NCBI RefSeq assembly: GCF_001279525.1
Contig: NZ_LGDY01000002.1
Coordinates: forward strand, 1-64,000
Source: Nocardia sp. NRRL S-836
GTDB lineage: Bacteria; Actinomycetota; Actinomycetes; Mycobacteriales; Pseudonocardiaceae
DNA: 64,000 bases
Direction of reading: 5' to 3'
Below the pieces are notes generated by a model. That model was not told the origin of the DNA, made no database searches, and saw only the letters and a list, made by a program, of their open reading frames with translations. Within the stretch, counting starts at the first letter, position 1; each line of letters opens with the position of its first letter. This document shows, piece after piece, positions 27,807 to 36,889 of the stretch. A program made the translations under genes and the position numbers.

Positions 27807-28916
27807 ATGCGCGCACTTGTTGCTGCAGGGCTGGTGCTGGTCGTCGCCGCGTGCTCCACGCCGGAGCCGGGCGGGAACGCGCCCTCGAAGGCGCCCGCTC
27901 CCCGGGGGCTGAAGGTCGAGCAGGTCGCCGGAGGGTTCGAGCACGCCTGGGACCTCGGGTTCCTGCCGGACGGCTCGCTGCTGGTCAGCGAACGGCCGGC
28001 GCGGCTCAAGCTGGTCAAGGACGGCCGGGTCACGCCGGTCGACGCCGACCTGGGCGACGTGCAGGTGCGCGGTGAGGGCGGGTTGATGGGGCTGGTCGTG
28101 CATCCGGACGGCAAGCGGTTCACCGCCTGCTACAACACGGCCGAGGACGTGCGGCTGGTGACGTTCCGGCTGGAGGGTGCCAAGGCCACGAAGACGAAGG
28201 ACCTGCTCACCGGCATGCCGTCGAACTCCAGTGGGCGGCACTCCGGGTGCCGGCCGACGCTCGCGCCGGACGGGACGATGTTCGTGGCGACCGGGGACAT
28301 CGCGCAGGGCCGCAACCCGCAGGACCGCACGAGCCTGGGCGGCAAGGTGCTGCGGATCGACCCGGAGACCGGTGAAGGGGCGAAGGGCAACCCGTTCGAG
28401 TCCTCGCAGAACGCCAACGAGCGGCGGATCTACAGCTACGGGCACCGCAACGTGCAGGGCGTGGTGTTCCGGCCGGGCTCCGGCCAGGCGTTCTCCAGCG
28501 AGCACGGGCCGTCGGTCGACGACGAGGTCAACCTGCTCAAGGCGGGCGGCAACTACGGGTGGGACCCGTCCCAGGGCGGCACGCGGGGCGGGTACGACGA
28601 GTCCGTGCCGATGACCGACCTGCGGCGCTTCCCGGACGCCGTGCCGGCGGTGTGGTCGTCCGGGTCGCCGACGGAGGCGATCTGCCAGCCGGCGTTCTGG
28701 AACGGCAAGCTCGCGGTCACCGCGCTCAAGGGCGCGAAGCTGATGCTGTTCACCCTCGACGACGCCGGCAAGGTGCGGGACGTCAGCGTCCCAGACGAGC
28801 TCAACGACCGGTACGGCCGCCTGCGTGCCGCCCGCACCGCACCCGACGGGTCGCTCTACCTCACGACGTCCAACGGCAGCGACGACAAGCTGCTCCGGCT
28901 CACAGGAGCCGCGTGA
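27807..28916 (+). CDS. PQQ-dependent sugar dehydrogenase-like lipoprotein
   Basis: Exported lipoprotein of 369 residues, lipobox VAAC near residue 17. The body is a six-bladed propeller of the glucose/sorbosone dehydrogenase family: AWDLGFLPDGSLLVSERPAR, GEGGLMGLVVHPD, RHSGCRPTLAPDGTMFVATG, GHRNVQGVVFRPG, EHGPSVDDEVNLLKAGGNYG and WNGKLAVTALKGAKL. Family members oxidise aldose sugars with PQQ, but many bacterial copies are uncharacterised, so the substrate is open. ATG at 27807 has CATAGT 6 nt upstream. The 3' end overlaps the convergent MarR gene by 17 nt. Confidence 0.9.
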   Translation: MRALVAAGLVLVVAACSTPEPGGNAPSKAPAPRGLKVEQVAGGFEHAWDLGFLPDGSLLVSERPARLKLVKDGRVTPVDADLGDVQVRGEGGLMGLVVHPDGKRFTACYNTAEDVRLVTFRLEGAKATKTKDLLTGMPSNSSGRHSGCRPTLAPDGTMFVATGDIAQGRNPQDRTSLGGKVLRIDPETGEGAKGNPFESSQNANERRIYSYGHRNVQGVVFRPGSGQAFSSEHGPSVDDEVNLLKAGGNYGWDPSQGGTRGGYDESVPMTDLRRFPDAVPAVWSSGSPTEAICQPAFWNGKLAVTALKGAKLMLFTLDDAGKVRDVSVPDELNDRYGRLRAARTAPDGSLYLTTSNGSDDKLLRLTGAA

Positions 28917-29328
28917 GGCCGCGCACGAACGCCCGCTGCTCGTCGCCGAGCCCCGCGAAGTAGGCCTGGTCGGCGTCCTCGACGTCCTTCATGGCCGTGC
29001 CGACCAGTGCCGTGCCCTCCGGCGTCAGCTCCAGCAGCCGGGCCCGCGAGTCGGCGGGGTCGACCGAGCGTGAGACGAGCCCGCGGTCCGCGAGCTTGCG
29101 CAGGACCTGCGAGGTCATCATCGGGTCGGTGCCCGCGTGCTCGGCCAGGCGTTGCTGCGAGGGCGCGCCGCCGTGCTCGCCCAGCCACCACAGCGAGGCG
29201 AGCAGCACGAACTGCACGTGGGTGAGGTCGTGCGGGGCCAGTGCCGCCCGCATGGCGCGCTGCCACGCGAGCGTCACCCGCCACAGCAGGAAGCCCGGCG
29301 AGTCGTCCGGGCCGGAGAAACGGGTCAC
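28900..29328 (-). CDS. MarR-family transcriptional regulator
   Basis: Winged-helix regulator of 142 residues from GTG at 29328. The helix-turn-helix region reads LAEHAGTDPMMTSQVLRKLADRG, followed by the wing VSRSVDPADSRARLLELTPEG. The N-terminal dimerisation helix has LTHVQFVLLASLWWLGEHGG. It shares 4 nt with the SRPBCC gene (GTGA), forming a two-gene operon. It may repress its own promoter near 29736; the ligand is unknown. Confidence 0.92.
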   Translation of the reverse strand: MTRFSGPDDSPGFLLWRVTLAWQRAMRAALAPHDLTHVQFVLLASLWWLGEHGGAPSQQRLAEHAGTDPMMTSQVLRKLADRGLVSRSVDPADSRARLLELTPEGTALVGTAMKDVEDADQAYFAGLGDEQRAFVRGLTRLL

Positions 29329-29729
29329 GACGCCAATTTCACCAGCGCCTCGACGGCGTCGGGCAGGTCGGCCGTCACCACGGGTCCGAGGGACTGCGCG
29401 GCGGGCCCCTCGACCACCACCGAGTGCGTGACGCGGACACCGCCGGGCACCTCCTCGACGTGGTGCGTGAACCGCAGCACCGCGCCCGGCACGGCCGTCT
29501 CGTCCACGAAGCCCACGCCGTCGGTGACCGAGGTCAGCGTGAACGTGACCGGGCCCTGTCCGGTGACCACCATCGTGCCGCCCGACCCCTCGGCGAACGG
29601 CCCGTCCAGCGTCGCGGACTCCAGGCCCTCGTCCCACTCCGTCCACCGGGAGACGTCGCTCCACAGGGCCCAGACCGCCGCCGCGGTCGCCGGGCCTTCG
29701 ACGCTGTGCTCGAACTCGAAATTCGTCAT
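29325..29729 (-). CDS. SRPBCC-family protein
   Basis: Protein of 134 residues with the START/Bet v1-like fold: MTNFEFEHSVEGPATAAAVW, LWSDVSRWTEWDEGLESATL, then beta-strands around GTMVVTGQGPVTFTLTSV and FTHHVEEVPGGVRVTHSVVV. Such proteins bind hydrophobic ligands or act as polyketide cyclases/hydratases. Paired with the MarR gene in one transcript, it may bind or process the molecule that the regulator senses (inference). ATG at 29729 has TAATAT 6 nt upstream. Confidence 0.87.
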   Translation of the reverse strand: MTNFEFEHSVEGPATAAAVWALWSDVSRWTEWDEGLESATLDGPFAEGSGGTMVVTGQGPVTFTLTSVTDGVGFVDETAVPGAVLRFTHHVEEVPGGVRVTHSVVVEGPAAQSLGPVVTADLPDAVEALVKLAS

Positions 29730-29735
29730 GCGTGC

Positions 29736-29741
29736 ATATTA
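29736..29741 (-). promoter_or_regulatory. Predicted -10 hexamer for the SRPBCC-MarR operon
   Basis: TAATAT, a near-perfect -10, ends 6 nt before ATG at 29729 on the minus strand. The AT-rich patch stands out in GC-rich surroundings and predicts a leaderless mRNA. Confidence 0.55.
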
Positions 29742-29797
29742 TCTGCGCGCTTAGCATCGCGCAACGGGCGGGCCGCGGCGGACTCGGCGGGTGCCGC

Positions 29798-30412
29798 TCA
29801 GGACCGCGAGCGCAACCGGGGCCTGTGCTCCATTGCGGACAGGCCCTTCCAGGCCAGGTTGACCAGGTGCGCGGCCACCTCGTCCTTCTCCGGCTTGCGC
29901 ACCTCCAGCCACCACTGCCCGGTCAGCGCGACCATCCCGACCAGCGCCTGCGCGTACAGCGCGGCGAGCTCGCGGTCGTAGCCCCGCTGGGCGAAGTGCA
30001 CGGCGAGGACGTGCTCGACCTGCGAGGCGATGTCGTTGAGCAGCGACGAGAACGTGCCGGACGAGGAGGCCACGGGTGAGTCGCGCACCAGGATGCGGAA
30101 CCCGTCCGTCGAGCCCTCGATGTAGTCGAGCAGGGCGCCGGCGGCCTGTTCGAGCAGCTCACGCGGGTGGCTGCCGCCTTCCAGCGCGGTGGCGATCTGG
30201 TTCATCAGGCGTCGCATCTCGCGGTCGACGACGACGGCGTAGACACCTTCCTTGCCGCCGAAGTGCTCGTAGACGACGGGTTTCGAGACGCCGGCGCGGT
30301 GCGCGATCTCCTCGATCGAGGTGGCCTCGAAGCCCTTCTCGGCGAACAGGGAGCGGGACACGGTCAGGAGCTGCTCGCGCCGTTCCCCGCCCGTCATCCT
30401 GACCCTGGTCAT
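29798..30412 (-). CDS. TetR-family transcriptional regulator
   Basis: Repressor of 204 residues. The DNA-binding domain is canonical: RREQLLTVSRSLFAEKGFEA, TSIEEIAHRAGVSKPVVYEHF and GGKEGVYAVVVDREM (about residues 10-65). The remainder is the helical ligand-binding domain with YAQALVGMVALTGQWW. It diverges from a lipase-like gene at 30492 (79 nt apart), the first candidate target. TAGGCT 6 nt before ATG at 30412 supports a leaderless start. Confidence 0.92.
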   Translation of the reverse strand: MTRVRMTGGERREQLLTVSRSLFAEKGFEATSIEEIAHRAGVSKPVVYEHFGGKEGVYAVVVDREMRRLMNQIATALEGGSHPRELLEQAAGALLDYIEGSTDGFRILVRDSPVASSSGTFSSLLNDIASQVEHVLAVHFAQRGYDRELAALYAQALVGMVALTGQWWLEVRKPEKDEVAAHLVNLAWKGLSAMEHRPRLRSRS

Positions 30413-30418
30413 CGAGTC

Positions 30419-30424
30419 AGCCTA
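30419..30424 (-). promoter_or_regulatory. Predicted -10 hexamer for the TetR gene
   Basis: TAGGCT, 6 nt before ATG at 30412 on the minus strand. The same hexamer and spacing occur before ispE and metG. Confidence 0.45.
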
Positions 30425-30491
30425 CTTCCGGAGCCGGTGCGGTCGCGTCGTGTCGGGTGGATTCGGGACGTGCGCGGGGGATGATCGGGAA

Positions 30492-31631
30492 ATGGCCAGG
30501 CGCAAGATCGTCCGGATCACCGTCCTCTCGCTGCTGTCGCTGCTCGTGCTGGTCACGGCGGCGCTGGGCGGCATCGGCTGGTACTACAGCGGTGAGCTGC
30601 TGGAACCGGCCGAGGTGCCGCAGCGGTACCCGGAGACCGCGCTCGGCCAGGACGGCGGCAACGTCGTGCTGGCCGAGTCGGCGCTGAGCACCCGGGCCGG
30701 CACGTTCGGACTCGTCTGGCCCGGCGGCACCGCGAAGGTCGGCGACGTCGAGACGACGCGGAACGGGCGCGTCGAACGACCGCTGCTGGAGGGCACCGCA
30801 CCGCCGGAGGGCACCCGCGTGCGGATCGAGACCGACGTCTACGAGGGCAACCCGAAGACCGCGCTCGGACTGGTCTACAGCGAGGTGCGGGTGCCCGCCG
30901 AGCTGGGTGAGATGCCCGCGTGGCTCGTGCCGGCCGAGAACCGGGACACGTGGGCGATCACCGTGCACGGCCGCGGGGCGTCGCGCGAGGAGGCGCTGCG
31001 GGTCGTTCCGCAGTTGCACACCGCGGGGCTGCCGGTCCTGCTGATCACCTACCGCAACGACGCGGGCGCGCCCGCCTCCCCCGACGGCCTCTACCACCTG
31101 GGCGACACCGAGTGGCGTGACGTCGAGGCCGCCATCAGGTACGCGCAGGGCCAGGGCGCGCGGAAGGTGCTGCTCTACGGCTGGTCGATGGGCGGCGCGA
31201 TCGTCGGCCAGGCGCTCGCCCGCTCCGAGCTGGCCGGTGTGGTCGGCGGCGTCGTGCTCGACTCCCCCGTCACGAACTGGACGCAGACGCTGGACCTGCA
31301 GGCGCGCAACCGGGGCGTGCCGACGTGGCTCACCCCGGTCGCGGAGCTGGTCTCCGGCTGGCGCGCCGACCTCGACTTCGACCGCTTCGACCTGGTCCGC
31401 AACCCGCCGGGGCACCGGCCGTCGACCCTGGTCTTCCACGGCACCGCGGACGGCACCGTGCCCGCCCAGTCGTCACGCGACCTGGCCACCGCGGCACCCG
31501 GCCTGGGGTGGCCGCTGCGGTACGTCGAGATCCCCGGCGCCGACCACACCTCGGGGTGGAATGTGGCGACGGACACGTACCGCAGAGAGCTCGGCGAGTT
31601 CCTGACCAGCACGATCGGCCTGCGGCCGTGA
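30492..31631 (+). CDS. Membrane-anchored alpha/beta hydrolase
   Basis: Protein of 379 residues: basic start MARRKIVR, signal anchor (about 9-30, VLSLLSLLVLVTAALGGIG), then an exported hydrolase domain. ITVHGRGASREEAL and the nucleophile elbow GWSMGGAI (Ser about residue 237) are clear; VFHGTADGTVP gives the acid-loop Asp, and IPGADHTSGWN the catalytic His. Likely an esterase or lipase-like enzyme acting outside the membrane; the substrate is unknown. It diverges from the TetR gene. Confidence 0.88.
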   Translation: MARRKIVRITVLSLLSLLVLVTAALGGIGWYYSGELLEPAEVPQRYPETALGQDGGNVVLAESALSTRAGTFGLVWPGGTAKVGDVETTRNGRVERPLLEGTAPPEGTRVRIETDVYEGNPKTALGLVYSEVRVPAELGEMPAWLVPAENRDTWAITVHGRGASREEALRVVPQLHTAGLPVLLITYRNDAGAPASPDGLYHLGDTEWRDVEAAIRYAQGQGARKVLLYGWSMGGAIVGQALARSELAGVVGGVVLDSPVTNWTQTLDLQARNRGVPTWLTPVAELVSGWRADLDFDRFDLVRNPPGHRPSTLVFHGTADGTVPAQSSRDLATAAPGLGWPLRYVEIPGADHTSGWNVATDTYRRELGEFLTSTIGLRP

Positions 31632-31731
31632 TCATGGGACCGGTCGTCGCCACGGCCGGTCGAGTGGTGGTTGGACAAGCGCGGGAGGTCTCATGACAAC
31701 ATGTGCGCTGGACGGGCGCCAACTCGTCCGT

Positions 31732-31802
31732 TCCGCCATGGTGTAAAGGCAGCACCTCGGATTTTGGTTCCGATGGTCCAGGTTCGAATCCTGGTGGCGG
31801 AG
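31732..31802 (+). tRNA. tRNA-Gln (anticodon TTG)
   Basis: 71 nt with a full cloverleaf: acceptor TCCGCCA pairs with TGGCGGA (discriminator G at 31802); anticodon stem CGGA/TCCG encloses TTTTGGT, giving TTG; T-arm CCAGG-TTCGAAT-CCTGG. The CCA end is not encoded. It lies between the hydrolase gene and a GGDEF gene. Confidence 0.96.
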
Positions 31803-31873
31803 CTGGCATCGGTTCGCGTGGGTCTTCAGGAGGTGCGGAGCTGCCCGAGGAGACGGTCGACGAGCAGGGCAAC

Positions 31874-33514
31874 GTGGGCCACCGCCACCACGAGATGTCC
31901 GACGCGTGGCTGGTGGGCCGCGCGAGCGAGCTCGTCGCCGTGGCCCAGAGCAGTCACCTCGCCGCGCAGCTCGACGCGGCCAACGAGATCGACCACATCC
32001 TCGCCGAGGCCCAGGGCCGCGGCGAGCCCCGCATCGTGGCGCAGCTGCTGCGCGCCGCCGCCGTGGTCCGGCTCGTCACGCCCGGCCTGGTCGACATGTC
32101 CGACCCGCGGCTCGACGAGATGCTCACGCACTGCCGCCGGCACGGCCTGATCGTGCTGGAGGCGGACGCGCGGGCGTTGCGCGGCCGCCGGTTCCTGCTG
32201 GGCAACGCCGAGGACAAGGCGCTCACCGAGATCGCGGCGGCGCTCGCGATGATGCTCGACGAGGAACCGGAGCCCGACCCGGTCTTCGACAAGCGGACGT
32301 GGGACCAGCTGCTGGCCACGACGCTGCAGGACATCGCCCTGGTGCTGACCCAGCTCGGCGTCTACGAGATGGCCGACGACGTGCTGGCCCGCGCGCACAA
32401 CGCGCTGTGGGAGAGCGGTCAGCCGCACCAGATCTACGTGCACCTGGTGAACCGCACGCGCCTGCGGATCGGCTGGGGCCTGCGCCTCGAACGGGTGAAC
32501 TTCCACGACGACGCGCACGAGCAGTTCCGGGTCGCCGCCGGGCTCGCCGAGGCCGCGGAGGTGCCGTTCCGGCAGTCGCTGCACCCCGGCCGGCGCGACC
32601 TCGCCGCCGCCGAGCAGGTGCCGATCCTCGGTGCCGCGCAGGCGCTCACGAACCCGGCCGAGGACCACCTCGACCGGCTGTGGTCGTTGCGCGGGCTGTC
32701 GATGTACGCGCGGGAGCTGATCATCGTCGCGATCGCGCTGGCCCGCTGCCTGCAGGTGGCGAACCGGCTGGACGACGCGCTGAAGGTGCTCGGCGACACC
32801 CGCACGCAGATGGAGCACGACACGTCGGAACCGTCGCTGGTGCTGTCGCTGGAACGCGAGTACGCGCACCTCTGCGGTCCGCACACGACCTCCGCCCTGC
32901 AGGCCTACAACGCGGCCCTGGAGGCCGAGCTGTGGGCGATGCGGGAGTCCCGCGTGGCCACGTTGACGACGCGCCGCGAACACGAACGACTGACGCGCGC
33001 GCACGGCGCGATAGCGCAGCAGGCGTTGCAGGACCCGTTGACCGGCCTGCCGAACCGGCGCGCCCTCGACGACAAGATGCGCGAGCTCATCGCCGGTGAG
33101 GTGTACCCGTTCTCGATCGCGCTGGTGGACCTCGACGGGTTCAAGGGCGTGAACGACCGGCACTCGCACGCCGAGGGTGATGATGTTCTTCGGGTGATTG
33201 CCAGCACACTCCGCCAGGCGTTGCGGGGTGACGACATGGTGGCCCGCTACGGCGGCGACGAGTTCGTGGTGCTGCTGCCGGGCGCCCCCCTGCACGCCGC
33301 GGAGGCAGCGCTGGGACGGGCCGTGGATGCCGTGGCAGGCCTGCCAATCGACCTCTCCCGCGGGGTCACGCTGTCGGTCGGCGTCATCTCGCTGCGCCCC
33401 CGCGAATCCGCCAACCAGGCCCTGTCAAGGGCTGACTCGGCGATGTACGTGGCGAAGCGGCAGGGTGGCTGCCAGGTTGCCGCTGTGGCGGGGGAGCCGT
33501 CCGCGGAGGCTTAG
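31874..33514 (+). CDS. GGDEF diguanylate cyclase with helical N-terminal region
   Basis: Probable c-di-GMP synthase, about 546 residues, cytoplasmic (no membrane segment). The first ~375 residues are all-helical, TPR-like ([34 protein letters not shown]). A coiled linker ([18 protein letters not shown]) leads to the GGDEF domain with [14 protein letters not shown], the intact active-site [10 protein letters not shown] and an upstream RGDD that fits the RxxD inhibitory I-site. No EAL domain. Start uncertain: GTG 31874 or ATG 31895 are conventional, but a perfect AGGAGG at 31828-31833 sits 7 nt before an in-frame CTG at 31841. Confidence 0.9.
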   Translation: MGHRHHEMSDAWLVGRASELVAVAQSSHLAAQLDAANEIDHILAEAQGRGEPRIVAQLLRAAAVVRLVTPGLVDMSDPRLDEMLTHCRRHGLIVLEADARALRGRRFLLGNAEDKALTEIAAALAMMLDEEPEPDPVFDKRTWDQLLATTLQDIALVLTQLGVYEMADDVLARAHNALWESGQPHQIYVHLVNRTRLRIGWGLRLERVNFHDDAHEQFRVAAGLAEAAEVPFRQSLHPGRRDLAAAEQVPILGAAQALTNPAEDHLDRLWSLRGLSMYARELIIVAIALARCLQVANRLDDALKVLGDTRTQMEHDTSEPSLVLSLEREYAHLCGPHTTSALQAYNAALEAELWAMRESRVATLTTRREHERLTRAHGAIAQQALQDPLTGLPNRRALDDKMRELIAGEVYPFSIALVDLDGFKGVNDRHSHAEGDDVLRVIASTLRQALRGDDMVARYGGDEFVVLLPGAPLHAAEAALGRAVDAVAGLPIDLSRGVTLSVGVISLRPRESANQALSRADSAMYVAKRQGGCQVAAVAGEPSAEA

Positions 33515-33561
33515 GCTGGTCCGCGGACTTCGAACCACCCAGCCTGTTAGGGAGAGCATTG

Positions 33562-35031
33562 ATGCTCGAAGGCCCTGTCAGCACGGTCGTGCTCGCCGCC
33601 GGGGAAGGCACCCGCATGCGGTCGGCCACGCCCAAGGTGCTGCACCGGATCGCCGGACGGTCACTCGTCGAACACGCGGTGCGTGCGGCGGCGGGCACAG
33701 ACCCCGATCACCTGGCCGTCGTCGTCGGCCACGGCCGAGAGTCGGTCACCGAGCACCTCGACGCCCTGTCCGGCGCGCTGGGCCGCAAGGTCACCGTCGC
33801 CGTGCAGGCCGAGCAGAAGGGCACCGGGCACGCGGTCTCGTGCGGGCTGGCCGAGCTGCCCCACGACCTGGGCGGCACCGTGGTCGTGAGCTACGGCGAC
33901 GTGCCGCTGCTCGACACGCAGACCCTCACCGCGCTGCTCACCGAGCACTCCGCCGCGGGCAACGCCGTGACCGTGCTGACCGCCGAGGTGGACAACCCCA
34001 CCGGGTACGGCCGGATCGTGCGCGACCCCGACGGCTCCGTGCAGCGGATCGTGGAGCAGAAGGACGCCTCCGTCACCGAGCAGCTGATCACCGAGATCAA
34101 CTCGGGCGTGTACGCGTTCGACGCCGCGGTGCTGCGCGACGGCCTCTCCCGGCTGTCGACCGACAACGCGCAGGGCGAGCTCTACCTGACCGACGTGCTG
34201 GGCATCGCCCGCGGCGACGGCAGGCGGGTGGGCGCGCTGGTCGCGTCCGACCGCTGGCTGGTCGAGGGCATCAACGACCGCGTGCAGCTGGCCGCCGTGG
34301 GCGCCGAGCTGAACCGCCGCCTCGTCGAGGGCCTGATGCGCTCCGGCGTCACGGTCGTCGACCCGGCGTCGGTGTGGGTGGACGCGGACGTGCGGGTCGG
34401 CCAGGACGCGCTGATCGAGCCGAACGTACAGCTGCGCGCCGGCACGGTGATCGGCGCCGGTGCCGTGGTCGGCCCGGACACGACGCTCTCGGGCGTGACG
34501 GTGGGTGACGGCGCGTCCGTCGTGCGCACCCACGGCAGCGACTCGGTGATCGGCGCCGGCGCCTCCGTCGGCCCGTTCGCCTACCTGCGCCCCGGAACGT
34601 CACTGGGCGTGAAGGGCAAGATCGGCACGTTCGTGGAGACGAAGAACGCGCAGATCGGCGAGGGTTCGAAGGTCCCGCACCTGTCCTACATCGGTGACGC
34701 CACGATCGGCGATCACAGCAACATCGGTGCAGCATCGGTAACCGTCAACTACGACGGGGTGAACAAGCACCGCACAATCGTCGGTTCCCACTGCCGCACC
34801 GGCTCGGACAACATGTTCGTGGCGCCGGTGACGGTGGGCGACGGCGCGTACACCGGCGCGGGCACCGTCCTGCGCCGCGACGTCCCACCGGGCGCGCTGG
34901 CCGTGTCCGGCGGCCCGCAACGCAACCTCGAAGGCTGGGTCCTCAGCCGGCGCGAGGGCACGGCAGCCGCCCAGGCGGCGGCCGCGGCACTCGCGCAGCA
35001 GAATTCCGAGAAGACAGAGGAGGGTCGCTGA
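33562..35031 (+). CDS. glmU: Bifunctional GlmU: GlcNAc-1-P uridyltransferase / GlcN-1-P acetyltransferase
   Basis: Makes UDP-N-acetylglucosamine for peptidoglycan. Of 489 residues, the N-terminal pyrophosphorylase has [23 protein letters not shown] and [10 protein letters not shown]. The C-terminal left-handed beta-helix has hexapeptide repeats ([30 protein letters not shown]) and the acetyltransferase region [16 protein letters not shown] with its catalytic His. The start is ATG at 33562, with GGGAGAG upstream. It is followed after 2 nt by prs, the conserved actinobacterial order. Confidence 0.98.
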   Translation: MLEGPVSTVVLAAGEGTRMRSATPKVLHRIAGRSLVEHAVRAAAGTDPDHLAVVVGHGRESVTEHLDALSGALGRKVTVAVQAEQKGTGHAVSCGLAELPHDLGGTVVVSYGDVPLLDTQTLTALLTEHSAAGNAVTVLTAEVDNPTGYGRIVRDPDGSVQRIVEQKDASVTEQLITEINSGVYAFDAAVLRDGLSRLSTDNAQGELYLTDVLGIARGDGRRVGALVASDRWLVEGINDRVQLAAVGAELNRRLVEGLMRSGVTVVDPASVWVDADVRVGQDALIEPNVQLRAGTVIGAGAVVGPDTTLSGVTVGDGASVVRTHGSDSVIGAGASVGPFAYLRPGTSLGVKGKIGTFVETKNAQIGEGSKVPHLSYIGDATIGDHSNIGAASVTVNYDGVNKHRTIVGSHCRTGSDNMFVAPVTVGDGAYTGAGTVLRRDVPPGALAVSGGPQRNLEGWVLSRREGTAAAQAAAAALAQQNSEKTEEGR

Positions 35032-35033
35032 CC

Positions 35034-36017
35034 GTGAACCCGCAGATGTCCGGCACACCGAAGAAGAACCTGATGCTCTTCGGAGGTCGTGCCTACCCGG
35101 AGCTGACGGAAGAGGTCGCGAAGCACCTCAACGTCACCGTGACCCCGCAGCAGGCCTACGACTTCGCGAACGGCGAGATCTTCGTCCGCTTCGAGGAGTC
35201 GGTGCGCGGCTGCGACGCCTTCGTGATCCAGTCGCACACCGCCCCCATCAACCAGTGGCTGATGGAACAGCTGATCATGGTCGACGCCCTGAAGCGCGCG
35301 TCCGCCAAGCGCATCACCGTGATCCTGCCGTACTACCCCTACGGCCGGCAGGACAAGAAGCACCGCGGCCGCGAGCCGATCTCCGCCCGCCTCATCGCGG
35401 ACATGTTCAAGACCGCCGGAGCCGACCGCCTCGTCTCCGTCGACCTGCACACCGCCCAGATCCAGGGCTTCTTCGACGGCCCGGTCGACCACCTGTGGGC
35501 CATGCCCCTGCTGGCCGACCACATCCGCGGCAAGTACGCGGGCCACGACCTCACCGTCGTCTCCCCCGACGCGGGCCGCACCAAGCTCGCGGAGAAGTGG
35601 GCCGACACCCTCGGCGGCGCACCGATCGCGTTCATCCACAAGACCCGCGACCCCCTCCGCCCGAACGAGGTCGTCTCCAACCGCGTCGTCGGCAAGGTCG
35701 AGGGCCGCCTCTGCATCGTGATCGACGACATGGTCGACACCGGCGGCACCATCGCCGGAGCCGTGAAGCAGCTCCTCAGCGAGGGCGCCGCGGACGTGGT
35801 CATCGCCGCCACCCACGGCATCCTCTCCGGCCCGGCCACCGAACGCCTCTCCACCTGCGGCGCCCGCGAGGTCGTGTTCACCGACACGCTGCCCATCCCG
35901 GCGGAGAAGCGCTTCCCGAACATGACCGTGCTGTCCATCGCACCCCTCCTGGCCCGCGTGATCCAGGAAGTGTTCGAGGACGGCTCGGTGACGTCGCTGT
36001 TCGACGGCAACGCCTAA
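35034..36017 (+). CDS. prs: Ribose-phosphate pyrophosphokinase (PRPP synthetase)
   Basis: Makes PRPP from ribose 5-phosphate and ATP for nucleotide, His and Trp synthesis. Of 327 residues; motifs include FANGEIFVRFEESVRG, YYPYGRQDKKHRGREPIS (ATP-site loop), VDLHTAQIQGFF, VVSPDAGRTKLAEKW and the PRPP-binding VIDDMVDTGGTIAGA. The start is GTG at 35034 with GGAGGG upstream; ATG at 35046 is an alternative. It is cotranscribed with glmU, and a strong terminator follows 13 nt after the stop. Confidence 0.98.
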   Translation: MNPQMSGTPKKNLMLFGGRAYPELTEEVAKHLNVTVTPQQAYDFANGEIFVRFEESVRGCDAFVIQSHTAPINQWLMEQLIMVDALKRASAKRITVILPYYPYGRQDKKHRGREPISARLIADMFKTAGADRLVSVDLHTAQIQGFFDGPVDHLWAMPLLADHIRGKYAGHDLTVVSPDAGRTKLAEKWADTLGGAPIAFIHKTRDPLRPNEVVSNRVVGKVEGRLCIVIDDMVDTGGTIAGAVKQLLSEGAADVVIAATHGILSGPATERLSTCGAREVVFTDTLPIPAEKRFPNMTVLSIAPLLARVIQEVFEDGSVTSLFDGNA

Positions 36018-36030
36018 TCTCCTCTCGACG

Positions 36031-36068
36031 GGGCCTCCCGCGCTCGCTTCGGCACGCGCGGGAGGCCC
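36031..36068 (+). terminator. Intrinsic terminator-like hairpin after prs
   Basis: GGGCCTCCCGCG pairs exactly with CGCGGGAGGCCC across a 14-nt loop (12-bp stem), followed by TTCGCCTTTCC. It ends the glmU-prs unit. Confidence 0.85.
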
Positions 36069-36103
36069 TTCGCCTTTCCGCCCTGCGGTTCTTCACGGCT
36101 CCT

Positions 36104-36148
36104 CGCCGCTTTCGCCGCTTTCGCTGCTCTCGCTGCTCTCGCTGCTCT
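36104..36148. repeat. 9-bp tandem repeat
   Basis: About five units resembling CTCTCGCTG (CTTTCGCCG, CTTTCGCTG, CTCTCGCTG, CTCTCGCTG, CTCTTGCCG). The minus strand translates to Ala-Ala-Arg/Lys repeats, but nothing suggests expression. Confidence 0.65.
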
Positions 36149-36350
36149 TGCCGGGAGCCCACCCGCCACGCGGTCAATCACGGACTCGCGCGGGGGTCCA
36201 ACGCCCCACACGGAGGCGACGCCAGGGACAACGCCCCTGATCGAGCGAAGCGAGACGACCTTCCCTCACCTCAGGCAGTTCACGCCTATCGAGCGAAGCG
36301 AGACGTATCTACCTTCCCTCCATGGGTAGCGGTGACAAGCCCTTTGACCT

Positions 36351-36468
36351 GCGATTGGGGCTTGACTTTGAGGGCGGGGCGATATCCTGGTAGGGATCGG
36401 CCGGGCTCCCTTATGCCCGGCTTTTTAAGGCCGACTCATCGCCCCGCTAGAGGTCAAGCCCCAATCGC
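36351..36468. repeat. Long imperfect palindrome enclosing a terminator-like hairpin
   Basis: Arms 36351-36383 and 36438-36468: GCGATTGGGGCTTGAC (16 nt exact) and GCGGGGCGAT (10 nt exact) pair with a 5-7 nt mismatched section between. In the centre GCCGGGC-TCCCTTAT-GCCCGGC-TTTTT (36400-36426) is a textbook intrinsic terminator on the plus strand, flanked by TCGGCC/GGCCGA. It could be a MITE remnant, a small RNA or a regulatory leader. Confidence 0.75.
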
Positions 36469-36889
36469 TATCGTCGCGAAGCGGCGATGAACCCCGAACG
36501 TCGTCCCTGCCTGATCAACCACGCTGTCAAGGCGATCGACAACGTGCCTGAGCGACCCCGGTGCCAAGGCGACAGACAACGGACCCAACCCAACCCCGGC
36601 GCCAAGGCGACCCAACGAGGGACGCAACTCAACCCCCCGCACCCAATGCGACACAGCCAAGGACCAACGCCGGCCCCCCGATTAGGCTCCCCGCTCCCCC
36701 TCACCTACACTGGTCGGGTTGCCTCGGCGAGGGCGAGCTCGACAAGCTCGGCGTGATCGACGCGGTGGCTTGATGCCGCGCGTGTTGTCCTGTTCCGCGC
36801 TGCTCGCCGCCGCTGGCCACCTTCCCAAACGCTGATACTTGTGCACCGCCCCGACGTACAAGGCCAGACCTGTTAAGGAGTACCCCACC

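Larger units (their letters stand above)
36018..36889. other. 870-bp intergenic stretch between prs and rplY with terminators and repeats
   Basis: No credible protein is encoded. It holds the prs terminator (36031-36068), a 9-bp tandem repeat (36104-36148), two copies of ATCGAGCGAAGCGAGACG (near 36240 and 36290), a long imperfect palindrome enclosing a second terminator-like hairpin (36351-36468), repeated GCCAAGGCGAC units (36530-36615), and the leader region of rplY. CCTACACT near 36705 could be part of an rplY promoter. Confidence 0.7.
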
